From Zymoseptoria tritici IPO323 (lineage: Eukaryota; Ascomycota; Dothideomycetes; Mycosphaerellales; Mycosphaerellaceae), in assembly GCF_000219625.1 (NCBI RefSeq), contig NC_018216.1, positions 2,418,001 to 2,482,000 of the forward strand: a stretch of 64,000 nt of DNA, in the 5' to 3' direction. Shown piece by piece: positions 46,179 to 55,076 of the stretch; position 1 is the first letter of the stretch, and every line of letters begins with the position of its first letter. A model generated the notes under the pieces. It was not told where the DNA came from and made no database searches. It worked only from the letters and a program-made list of their open reading frames with translations. Both the position numbers and the translations under genes were made by a program.

Positions 46179-48101
46179 ATGTTGGTGCGCTGCATTCAGC
46201 GCAATCAGCGCCGCATCCTCTCCGCCTCCCTCGCTTCCCCTTCGAAATGTAGGCCACTGGAAGGCCCTCAATGGGGCATAATAAGTGCCAAGCGACATGC
46301 GGCAACCAGGGTCAGAGCGCCGTCGACCGTTGACCGGGAAAGTTACAAGCTTCGTGCTCTTTCGCCAGCCGATCAGCGTCGGATGGAAGAATTGGAGTAT
46401 AAGCTCGACACGTACTTTCACGAAGCTTGCGCGAATCTTTATGCTACTGGCGTGATCCAGTGTTTGCACACCGATGCTTTCAAATTTCTCAAGGACTTCA
46501 AAGAATTGCACAAGAAGACCAAGACAGTGCACCAGCCCTTCGCGAATCCAGCTCGTCTCGTTGAGCTCATGAACTTTCACAATGTCAATTTTGACGATGC
46601 CGAAACTCTCGCCCGTACCCTTCTCGTCTACGCGCGTAAGGAGAACGCTCCGTTGGGTAAGAAGTTGTTGTATTCGCTGTCCTGGGCCGGTCACGAGAAC
46701 TCCACTCTTCGCATTCTGGGACACGCCGTCAAAGGGGACAAGACCGGCCCTGTTCTACGGAGTTGCGAGATAGCGTGGGCACGCCAACATCTCACAAAGA
46801 TCGCCAATGAACCCGGATCGAAGAACTACCGCGCAATGACCCTGGAGGGCAAGATCGCGCGGGAGCTGCGCGAGGACACCTATGCCATTGAAATGTGGAA
46901 CAAAGCCATAGGACCGGCTGTAGAGGCGTCGAAAATACGTCTGGCCAAACTTGCGGCGCCGCAGAAGCCCAAGAAGGGGGAAAAGGTGGACACACTAGAG
47001 TGGCGTGAGGAGAGAGATCCCGAGGAGCTGTCTTCACCATGGATCGAGCTCACGCTGATGCACTGGAAAAGGGGCGATTTCGATCTGTCCAAGGAGGCGA
47101 TCAAAATCGGCTGCGAGCAGGACGACCCACTGTCGCACTATCACAGGGCTGATTTCATAGCCGGAGCGAACAATATCAATCTCGAAGGGGATAATGCGCA
47201 TGCACCTGTCGTTAGCGCCTGGCTCTACAACATCACCAAGGCCGCCACTTCCGGCATTGCATCAGCCGCGCACCAATTGGGCCTGTTCTACATGAAGGTT
47301 GGCTGGAAGTACATCAGCGACGAGCCACCGGATCGCATCAAACCGACACCGTTCGATTCCTATCCCGCGCCATTTGCACCCGCGACGACCTTTGACAGGA
47401 TTCGCCAGTTCATCGGATTCCAGTCCACAAGGCCCATGACTCAGGAAGAGAGTGTCTTTCACAGCACAAACTGGCCATTCGAGCCAGAGCAGCGTTACGC
47501 GATGGCTCGCTTGTGGCTCAGAGAAGCCGCCTATCAAGGCTATGCGCCCGCATATCTCGACCTGGCGAAACTGTGCATGAAGAAGACTCTCTGGACCGGG
47601 CTGCGCGTGCCGAAAGCTGCCCAAGAAATGTCATCCGAGCGCTATACGCACGCCTCAAAGGCCAAATATGATGCTGCGAACGGTGATGGCGCTGACGAGG
47701 CAGATACACAGCCACAAGTGGAGCCGGTCTCGTCCCGAGATGACAAAGCGCGCGTGCCAAACAAATGGTACAGTCCGAAATCCGCCAAGTCCTGGCTCGT
47801 AGAAATATTCCACTGCCACAAGGCGCACGAAGAGATGCAAGCGAAGCTTGCGCAATACCGCCGGGACGTTCGCCGTAAGTGGGAACCCAAGCTGGCGGAT
47901 GAGGACGATGCGATCTCCGAGCAGCGCCTTGCCAAGAAAGGTCTCGACCAGCATTTGACAAAATGGTTCAAAAACCCGGAGGTCCGAGAGCAGTACGAAG
48001 ACAGACTGCCGGAATTATACTCGGAAGCGAAGAGAATTTGCGACAAGAACCGGTGGAATTTGTACGATAGTCGTAATGCGCTGCTATACACGGCGAGGTG
48101 A
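46179..48101 (+). CDS. SEL1/TPR-like repeat protein, probably mitochondrial
   Basis: Single exon; 640 aa from the ATG at 46179. The in-frame Met at 45969 would add 70 residues. I prefer 46179 because it gives a basic, Ser-rich, acid-free N-terminus (MLVRCIQRNQRRILSASLAS) like a mitochondrial presequence. The middle contains SEL1/TPR-like helix pairs: ASAAHQLGLFYMKVGWKY and RYAMARLWLREAAYQGYAPAYLDLAKL are recognisable SEL1-type units. A charged C-terminal region follows. SEL1 repeats mediate protein assembly. The exact role is unknown. Divergence from a PPR-like gene fits joint control of mitochondrial functions. Confidence 0.8.
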   Translation: MLVRCIQRNQRRILSASLASPSKCRPLEGPQWGIISAKRHAATRVRAPSTVDRESYKLRALSPADQRRMEELEYKLDTYFHEACANLYATGVIQCLHTDAFKFLKDFKELHKKTKTVHQPFANPARLVELMNFHNVNFDDAETLARTLLVYARKENAPLGKKLLYSLSWAGHENSTLRILGHAVKGDKTGPVLRSCEIAWARQHLTKIANEPGSKNYRAMTLEGKIARELREDTYAIEMWNKAIGPAVEASKIRLAKLAAPQKPKKGEKVDTLEWREERDPEELSSPWIELTLMHWKRGDFDLSKEAIKIGCEQDDPLSHYHRADFIAGANNINLEGDNAHAPVVSAWLYNITKAATSGIASAAHQLGLFYMKVGWKYISDEPPDRIKPTPFDSYPAPFAPATTFDRIRQFIGFQSTRPMTQEESVFHSTNWPFEPEQRYAMARLWLREAAYQGYAPAYLDLAKLCMKKTLWTGLRVPKAAQEMSSERYTHASKAKYDAANGDGADEADTQPQVEPVSSRDDKARVPNKWYSPKSAKSWLVEIFHCHKAHEEMQAKLAQYRRDVRRKWEPKLADEDDAISEQRLAKKGLDQHLTKWFKNPEVREQYEDRLPELYSEAKRICDKNRWNLYDSRNALLYTAR

Positions 48102-48551
48102 TGAGGTGCGAGACGGTTTATGAATAGAGGATCCATCTTGCTAGCGTTCAAGCATACAGGTAGAGAATCATGGATAACCTTGTATCAAGTGTAGGAATGA
48201 CCACACTGTTATCTGACTTTAGTGGAAACATTGTGTAGAGCTGTTGGCCTCGCCGGCCTGTACTGGGGATGCCTGCGAATGTCGAATGATTGGCCCGCGA
48301 AAGGCACAACATACATCAGCAGAGACGCTGATAGAGTACATGCTTGATCTTGCAGACTCTGTGCAATCGGCCAGCTTCTGTGAGCTGCAGAGCAGCAGAG
48401 CAGCATTGCTCCATCTCCTGTCACCCCAGAGTTTCCACCGTTCTCGTTTGGCTGTAAGGCACGGCTTACTTCGATCGTCAGCCACATGCAAGCTCTCGAC
48501 GAAGACTTTCTGACGCCTTCCATCATACGAATCCGGAACCGAAATCGCTTT
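48102..48551. other. Convergent 3' intergenic
   Basis: 450 bp between the stops of the SEL1-like gene (+) and the INO80F-like gene (-). Nothing recognised. Confidence 0.4.
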
Positions 48552-49316
48552 TCAATGGTTCACCGCCGTGAAAAGGCTGCGTCCCGGACCCTCGCCATGA
48601 TCTCTATCCTCAGATCGTCTGCCGCCATTGGGTTCCTGACCAGCGCCCGCGCCTGCCTCACCCATCAGCCTCTCCTCACGACTATGACCACCTCCTGAAT
48701 TCATACCATTGACCGCACTGCTTCTCGCGCTGCCGGGCATGCCGACGGGCGGCGCGCCATACGGACTGCCGTGTTGTAATGGAGGAAGCTGATGTGAGCG
48801 TGATGACTCGTTGTGACTGTGTCGTGCCTCATCATGCGAATGAAATGCGGGACCGCTTGCAGCTGCAATGTTCGGGTCGGACGGATGTCGTGATCCAGAT
48901 GGTGTGTATGCTGATGTCTGAAAGGTATTGCTCGGCGCAGCTGGGTTGCCGGGATGTCCGGAGGTCGGTCGTCGGCGCTTATCACGGTGCGGTCTGTCTG
49001 GTGGCGGTGTCGCCATTCCCTCTTCTCCACTGCCCTCACTGCCATCCACATTGGTGTCCATTCGCTTCCGCAGCTCGTCGAGGAGGAAAGCTCGCTCGAG
49101 GCGCATCTTCATTATGGCTCGATCGAGTCGCACTCTTCGTAGACGTGCCTCATCGTTGGCGGTTTCGACCTCGTTCAGGCGGCGTTTGAGGGCGATGCAT
49201 TTGCGGTAGTATGCTTTCTCTACGCTCGGCGCGAGAGGCGTGCCCTCTGGGACTTTGTCAGATTGCATGGCCTGCGACGGCATTTGCTGGTCAGATGTAC
49301 CTAGTAAATTTGCCAT
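48552..49316 (-). CDS. INO80F/TFPT-like nuclear protein
   Basis: Single exon, 254 aa. Residues about 33-87 (AYYRKCIALKRRLNEVE...RLRRVRLDRAIMKMRLERAFLLDELRKR) form a basic coiled coil of the type found in the TFPT/INO80F subunit of the INO80 chromatin remodeller. The rest is disordered: an HRDKRRRP basic patch that could be a nuclear localisation signal, then Ser/His/Pro/Gly-rich sequence to the end. The family assignment rests on this one motif. A general coiled-coil nuclear protein is the alternative. Confidence 0.72.
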   Translation of the reverse strand: MANLLGTSDQQMPSQAMQSDKVPEGTPLAPSVEKAYYRKCIALKRRLNEVETANDEARLRRVRLDRAIMKMRLERAFLLDELRKRMDTNVDGSEGSGEEGMATPPPDRPHRDKRRRPTSGHPGNPAAPSNTFQTSAYTPSGSRHPSDPNIAAASGPAFHSHDEARHSHNESSRSHQLPPLQHGSPYGAPPVGMPGSARSSAVNGMNSGGGHSREERLMGEAGAGAGQEPNGGRRSEDRDHGEGPGRSLFTAVNH

Positions 49317-49709
49317 CGCGGTCGCAGTGATACTTTCTGTGGTGTGGTGCTGCAGAAGAGGCGGTCGGAGTCGTGGTAGATGGGTGAGGCCAAAGAGGTG
49401 TTCACAGGTGGAACAGCAGAGGTACGAAGTAGAACGCGAGCAAGGGTGAGCACGCTGGCGTCACTAGCGCGCAAAGTGGGTCCATACCAGCTGCAAGGCA
49501 AAGACGTGCATGCACATGACAAGAAGCTCAACGAGCCTGTGTCACCAGCAAGTCACATACGGTGATGCGAGTTTGGAACTTGCGCCGCATCAAATCAAGA
49601 GAAACAATGTATCCTTTTAGCCAGCGTCGTCAATGCAATAAGTCTAACACGTCTACGCTATGCATCCGCAACATGGCCACACCGAACGCCAACCCCCACT
49701 GTCATGACA
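49317..49709. other. Intergenic
   Basis: 393 bp between two - strand genes, holding the INO80F-like promoter. No gene seen. Confidence 0.4.
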
Positions 49710-51524
49710 TTAATCAATGCCGACCTGGTCCCAACTCTGCACTCTCAGACCCAGTTTCGGTGCCTCAATGATATTGCTGAACCTGCCAGCCCGTCCACTC
49801 CCTTGATAGGGAACGGCCAGACCGTCTTTGTTTCGCTTCGCTGTCGAGTGTTTCCTCAGCTTCTTCCTGGCGACCATGACTGGTACTGAGCTTTTCGTGA
49901 CCAGATAATTCGAGAAGCTGCCCAACAAAACACCCTTTACTGCACTTCGACCTCTCGAGCCGATAATAACCAGTGTGGGTGATAGAAAATCGATCACTTC
50001 AGTGATCATATGGCGAGGCGACTTGCAGTGGAAGACTTCGACCACAACGCGGACTTGCAGGCGAGTCTTACGGAGAAGCCGAACGCATCGCTCGGTGACG
50101 CCTTCAAGCGCTTTCCGCCGCTCAGTCTCGGCAGATGAGTAGACTCCTCGGCTTCTGCTCCGCCCGTCTGCGCCTGAACCACTTAGGCTAGTCTTCGACA
50201 GCGGCGATGGAGCGGATGGTGCATGATTGACGGCGGGTAAGCCCTTGACAATAGCCGCCGTGTCCTTTACACTATCAGCTCCATGCCCAATCTCAACACC
50301 TCCCTCGCCATGAACACCGACTGATTCCTCATCCGCTGCATACACAGCGAACAATGTGTCGCCATCGCGAAGCACTGTGCCAATTGTCCACTCCAGTGCA
50401 TACTCGGCTTCCGGAGACATGTCAGTCGCGACGAGGTACATGCGTTGGCGTTTCCTGCCATCTTCGGCTTCCTGTTGAAAGTGCTCAAAGTCTCCACGGA
50501 TAATCTGCCGAATGACGCGATGAGCTGAAGGAGTGCTGTGAACAGCCGACATCGTCAACGTCAACCTTTGCGCAGCTCGCAGCTCGATCTGCGATTCATC
50601 GTCGGAGTGCAGAGGGGTGGTAGCCCCTGAAGGCGCTGAGTCGAAAGCAGTCGACGGATGCACTCTCCGTTTCGCGCGCCAGCCTTCCCTCATGGCTTTC
50701 ATCTTTTGGTCTTCAAGGAACGACAGCTTGCTCTCGCCTTTGGTGGGATCAGGCTTTGCACCGCTAGCAAATTGTACGTCTCGCTCAGAGTCCTCGCTGT
50801 CTTCGCGTACGTTGGTGGCTTTTCCAGAGGTGGTTCTACCAGGTTCTGGTCGCTTCCTACCGCGGCCACGCTGGCTGTCGTCTCCGTCAGTGTCATTGTC
50901 GTTGTCTGCATCGGCATCGCTGTCGCTGTCCGGCTGGTCGGGCTCAGGCGGATCTTCCTGCAGCCTCGCGCCGCCATCATCACTGCCGATACTGGCTCCG
51001 CTGGCATGTCGTTGATGATGACCGATAGAAGTAGGACTATTCGGGACGCTTCCAGTGCCAGAAGGAGCGGGCGATTTGGGTCGTCGCGGATCGTTTGCCC
51101 CCAAGTCTCCGGGAAGTGGCCCTTGCGCGGGTGACTTAGGCCGCCGCTGTGCGTCTGCTCCGGGCGCTGGCGATTTTGGTCTTCGCGGATCGTTCGCGCC
51201 GAGATCACCGGGAAGTCTGAATTTCGAAGTGCCATAGACTGAAGCCATGGCGCCGGGCCTCCTGCGATCCGGGAGCGCATTTCCAAGGCGATCGAATCGT
51301 GGACGAGGTGAGTAATAGTCCTCTGCCGCGCTTTGGCCATCTGCTGGAGGCGACACTGGAGGCGATGCTGGAGGTGTTGCGGGAGGCGAGAGGCTGCTTG
51401 GAGAAGGATGCGCGCCATGCGCTGCTGTCGTTTGCGCATCTGCCGTCGATGGCGCGACAGGCGTGTTCTTTGCAGCCTCCTCATCAACGACGATTCGCAC
51501 AGGTGGCTCCGGCTCGTCGGCCAT
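49710..51524 (-). CDS. Universal stress protein (USP) domain protein with long disordered N-terminus
   Basis: Single exon, 604 aa from the ATG at 51524; an in-frame TTG lies three codons upstream. The C-terminal half is a USP fold: YLVATDMSPEAEYALEWTIG (first strand and helix), a 60-residue Ser-rich insertion, then LVIIGSRGRSAVKGVLLGSFSNYLV. The last carries the G-x2-G-x9-G-S nucleotide-binding motif, so ATP binding is expected. The N-terminal half is disordered and Pro/Ser/Asp-rich, with RRPKSPA repeats (see repeat entry). Fungal USP proteins are cytosolic or nuclear and linked to stress responses. The specific role is unknown. Confidence 0.9.
   Translation of the reverse strand: MADEPEPPVRIVVDEEAAKNTPVAPSTADAQTTAAHGAHPSPSSLSPPATPPASPPVSPPADGQSAAEDYYSPRPRFDRLGNALPDRRRPGAMASVYGTSKFRLPGDLGANDPRRPKSPAPGADAQRRPKSPAQGPLPGDLGANDPRRPKSPAPSGTGSVPNSPTSIGHHQRHASGASIGSDDGGARLQEDPPEPDQPDSDSDADADNDNDTDGDDSQRGRGRKRPEPGRTTSGKATNVREDSEDSERDVQFASGAKPDPTKGESKLSFLEDQKMKAMREGWRAKRRVHPSTAFDSAPSGATTPLHSDDESQIELRAAQRLTLTMSAVHSTPSAHRVIRQIIRGDFEHFQQEAEDGRKRQRMYLVATDMSPEAEYALEWTIGTVLRDGDTLFAVYAADEESVGVHGEGGVEIGHGADSVKDTAAIVKGLPAVNHAPSAPSPLSKTSLSGSGADGRSRSRGVYSSAETERRKALEGVTERCVRLLRKTRLQVRVVVEVFHCKSPRHMITEVIDFLSPTLVIIGSRGRSAVKGVLLGSFSNYLVTKSSVPVMVARKKLRKHSTAKRNKDGLAVPYQGSGRAGRFSNIIEAPKLGLRVQSWDQVGID
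51058..51220 (-). repeat. In-frame repeats coding PGDLGANDPRRPKSPA units
   Basis: Two near-identical copies of a LPGDLGANDPRRPKSPAP-coding unit with a shorter QRRPKSPA unit between them, inside the USP gene. Each has an S/T-P site, so the segment is a candidate for proline-directed phosphorylation. Copy number could vary between strains. Confidence 0.7.
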
Positions 51525-53257
51525 CTCAAACAAGATTTACGCTCGAACGCTGTGTTGTTTGAGAGTTTGCCGCAAGGTTTTGGCCTGCCCCGTGCGAAAT
51601 TGCTTCAATGTTGATTGGCTGCGTTCCTGAATCTCGCTGTGCTGTCCGTATTCGACGCTCAGGAGGATTTCGATGTCGCCAATGGCCCAAAGACAGCTGT
51701 GCGTTTGCCGTTGCAGTCGTACTTGCGTCGTGTCTTGTGGAGTACGTCAATTGCCGATGCCTGTGAAGTGAAGATGGAGGGGTCTAGGTTCCCCGGCTCG
51801 GCTTCATCGCTGAGCACAGATCAGAAAGCGCTCCAAGATCCTCGCTTGCAGATCTCTCGTCCCTTGGCTTCATGGTTGCTTCTTCTCTTCTTCTTGAACA
51901 TCGCCAGGTCAGTTACCTTCGTATGGTACGCTCAACGACATGACTCTCCGACTGTTGGGAAGACGACGCTCACAACGGCACGAACACCCACGCTCTCGTC
52001 TGGACCCGGCCGCGCGAAAGTTCAACTCAATCAGCGACATCAACACATACGCAAGATGGAAACGTGGTGCAGATACTTGCGGGTCATGGAAAATATCGTA
52101 AAGGAGTGCGATGCTGTCACCGTATCGTGGACTACATCTTGGACGAATTTTTGGCTCAACTTCCTTTCAACTCTGCGGTGAAGTCGACCATCACGCTCTC
52201 TTGTACAGCTACCTCCGAGCTTCTTGTTGCATGATCGGAACGCGGCGAGAAGATAGGTCGCCGCAGGTCTCACCGCGCCTCGTGCGTGTCTGCTCATCAA
52301 CCACTTGCAGAGCATCGAATCCTTCAATCCGGAAGCTGAACAGTCGCGGATACTGCTCACGACTCAAGCTTGGCGCCATTGCAAACATGAGCTCTGTCGC
52401 TGAGCAAACGAACTAGTGAGCATCGTCAAGGCATCCCATGTCAGTGATTGCAATTCAGTGGTGGTGCATCCTCCAAGCAAAGGCATGTGTTGGCCTGCAA
52501 AGGATAGCAACGGCGGGCTCTGCCTCACAAAAGACTCTCTGTTCAACTTTCGCACAGAGCCTCCGGACCTGATGTCGGCCTATATGACTAAAGACAGCCC
52601 AGGTCTGCAAATGCTCGTGCCCTGGATTGGTCCTAGCTGACCAGCTCAGCTCCGGTTCGTGCTGGACAGCCCGGGATTCATGGCAGCCAGTGCATACTGA
52701 CTCAGTTCGACCTCCGTCGTGAAAAATTAAAGACAGCAACTCGGATTCGGGAAACGAACTTTGATCTCGATTTTTAACGGGTGAGGTCTTAATACCACCT
52801 ATATGTCGCTCAGGCGATGCGATACGTAGCTTGATCACTGTGAGAACAGGTCGCTGCTAAGTCCACCCTATGGATCCCGATGGAGCAGAGGTTGTCGATG
52901 CGGTCGGCACCGACGATGGCACACTAATAGGCATTATTGGCATTTTAACGACGATGAGCAAGATGTGGAGAGCCGAGAGTCTTCAACGAACACATCGTCA
53001 TTGTGTCGTGCCGTGCCGGCATCGGTCCGCTCAGGTACGATGTGAGCCAATCCAGACGTCGGACTCGTTCACTTGCAGCTCTTGGCGAGGCTTGTTTCCG
53101 CTATATGCTTCGGCAAGACACCCGCGTAGCAGCAATTCACGTTGCACGCGGAGCGATGACGTTCTCTGCTGCACAGAAGCATACAAGAATGGCCAGCGTG
53201 GTCTTTTGGACATTCTATACCTCGCAATTTACCACATCCGAACGAAGCACCCCCACC
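51525..53257. other. Divergent intergenic region
   Basis: 1.7 kb between the USP gene (-) and the royal-jelly-like gene (+). It contains both promoters. Several short open frames occur on both strands and none is supported. No transposon relic is seen. Confidence 0.4.
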
Positions 53258-54707
53258 ATGAGAAATACGTTCACCTCTCTAGCGTTGGCCGCTGCCGCGT
53301 ACGCCCAAGAGCAAACCTATACTTTTGAGAACCAGACAGATCCCGGCTTGTATAGAGACCCTCTCACAGCTGGCCCGTCTCCTGAACTCATTCATCTGTA
53401 CAACGACCAATGGCCAACCGGTATGTCGAGCGAGCGAATGCTGTCAGATCCAGACTTGCTAAGTACCACCAGGCGTCGCTGTATCGCGAAATGGACGCAT
53501 ATTCTCAAACTACCCACGAGCTCTTGATCCGAACAACACTGAATACACCGTCGCCGAGCTTTTCGCCAACAACACTGAAAGGGCATACCCCAATGCCACT
53601 TACAACTTGCCTCCTAGCGGCTTGGTCGACAACTCCACCGGAACGCCCATGTCCGTTGGCAATGCGAGCCATCTGACCGGCGTGCAAAGCGTCGTGATCG
53701 ACGGTGCCAATCGGCTCTGGATTTTGGACACAGGAAGGACTGCAATCTCCGATGGAACCATTCTCCCAGCCAGCCCGGGGGGAGCGAAGCTTGTTGGTGT
53801 TGATCTGGATACTGACCAGATCTTCACCACTATTGTATTCGATTCCAAGGCCGCTCCTGCAGCTTCGGTATGATTGCATGCTTGTCGCAACATCGACTTC
53901 CGCGACGAGTCGCTAATGACTCGCAGTACTTGAACGACATGCGCTTTGACCTCTCCTCGAACCTCACAAAGTCAGGCCAAGGAGTCGCCTACATCACCGA
54001 CTCGTCTCCTGAAGGCCAAAACGCCATCGTCGTTGTCGACCTCGGAACCGGAGAAGCCTGGCGTCGACTGGTGCTCCACCCCAGTGTGCAAGCCAATGCT
54101 GGCTTTGTCCCCACGATTGCAGGATATCCTGTCTGTAAGTCTGCCCTCCAGAGGACGCTGCGTTGTCAAGTGACCTCGCTGACCGCACTTCAAAGACATC
54201 AACCAAACCGGAGACGAAACGGCCACGAACGTGAACTTCGGCGCCGACGGCATCGCTCTCTCGGCCGACAATTCCGAACTCTACTACGCCACGACCGGCG
54301 GACGCGAGCTCTTCTCCGTTCCAACCAAGAACCTGCTCGACCGCTCCCGCAACGCCGAGCTCAAAGCTCGTGGTGCAGTCCAGTACCACGGCGAAACGGG
54401 CCTCAAAGATGGCATGGACACTGATACCAACGGCATGATCTACGCCGGCAACATCGAAGACAACGCCGTTGCGTACTTTGACCCTGCGACCGGTCTTCTC
54501 AACACGCTTGTTCGTGACCCGCGATTCGTCTGGACCGACTGTGTGTACTCTGGATTCGACGGATACCTTTACTTCACCCAGAACCAGCTTTGGAGGCGGC
54601 CGCAGCATTGGTTTGGAGAGGAGAGGCGGGTGATGCCTTATGCGCTTTTCCGTGTGCCGCTACCCAATGGTGGCACGAAGATTGAGCAGGATGCTCCGTC
54701 GTCTTAG
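53258..54707 (+). CDS. Secreted major royal jelly/Yellow-family protein
   Basis: Four exons: 53258-53420, 53473-53867, 53927-54134 and 54196-54707, giving 425 aa. Introns are 52-61 nt with donors GTATGT, GTATGA and GTAAGT. A signal peptide (MRNTFTSLALAAAAYA) is followed by the MRJP pattern: WPTGVAVSRNGRIFSNYPR, then GVQSVVIDGANRLWILDTG, YLNDMRFDLS, AYITDS, a NFGADGIALSADNSELYY block, KDGMDTDTNGMIY and a Trp-rich end. These are strands of a six-bladed beta-propeller. Many N-x-S/T sites suggest glycosylation. The family is best known from insects and occurs sporadically in fungi and bacteria. The enzymatic or binding role in fungi is not established. Confidence 0.9.
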
Positions 54708-55076
54708 ATATGTTCTCTGGAAGAGCGATGCCAGGAACGTACTCGCAGGCTTAGTGCTGTGTTGCTCGATATGGACTTGTCGTCTTGTGACGTTAACATG
54801 TTCTCTTCTCGTTACAGCTAAATCGGCCAGGTCCAATTCGTGACGGTGATGAAATTCAAGGAACAATTGTCCACGTGCGAGTGACCTCCGTGACGGTAGA
54901 TCTATCTACAGCATGATGATCGACTCCTCGACACGAATGAAGCACGCCGCGGAAGATTTCAGGCTGGCGGCTTTTGTACTTTGCGAAGTCTGTATGAATC
55001 GATACTCTTCTTCGTTTCATTTGACGTCCAACTCTAATAAGCTATCCACAATTCCTCCGCTGAGTACCAGCTCAAC
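54708..55076. other. Convergent 3' intergenic
   Basis: 369 bp between the stops of the royal-jelly-like gene and the ING-like gene. No feature recognised. Confidence 0.4.
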
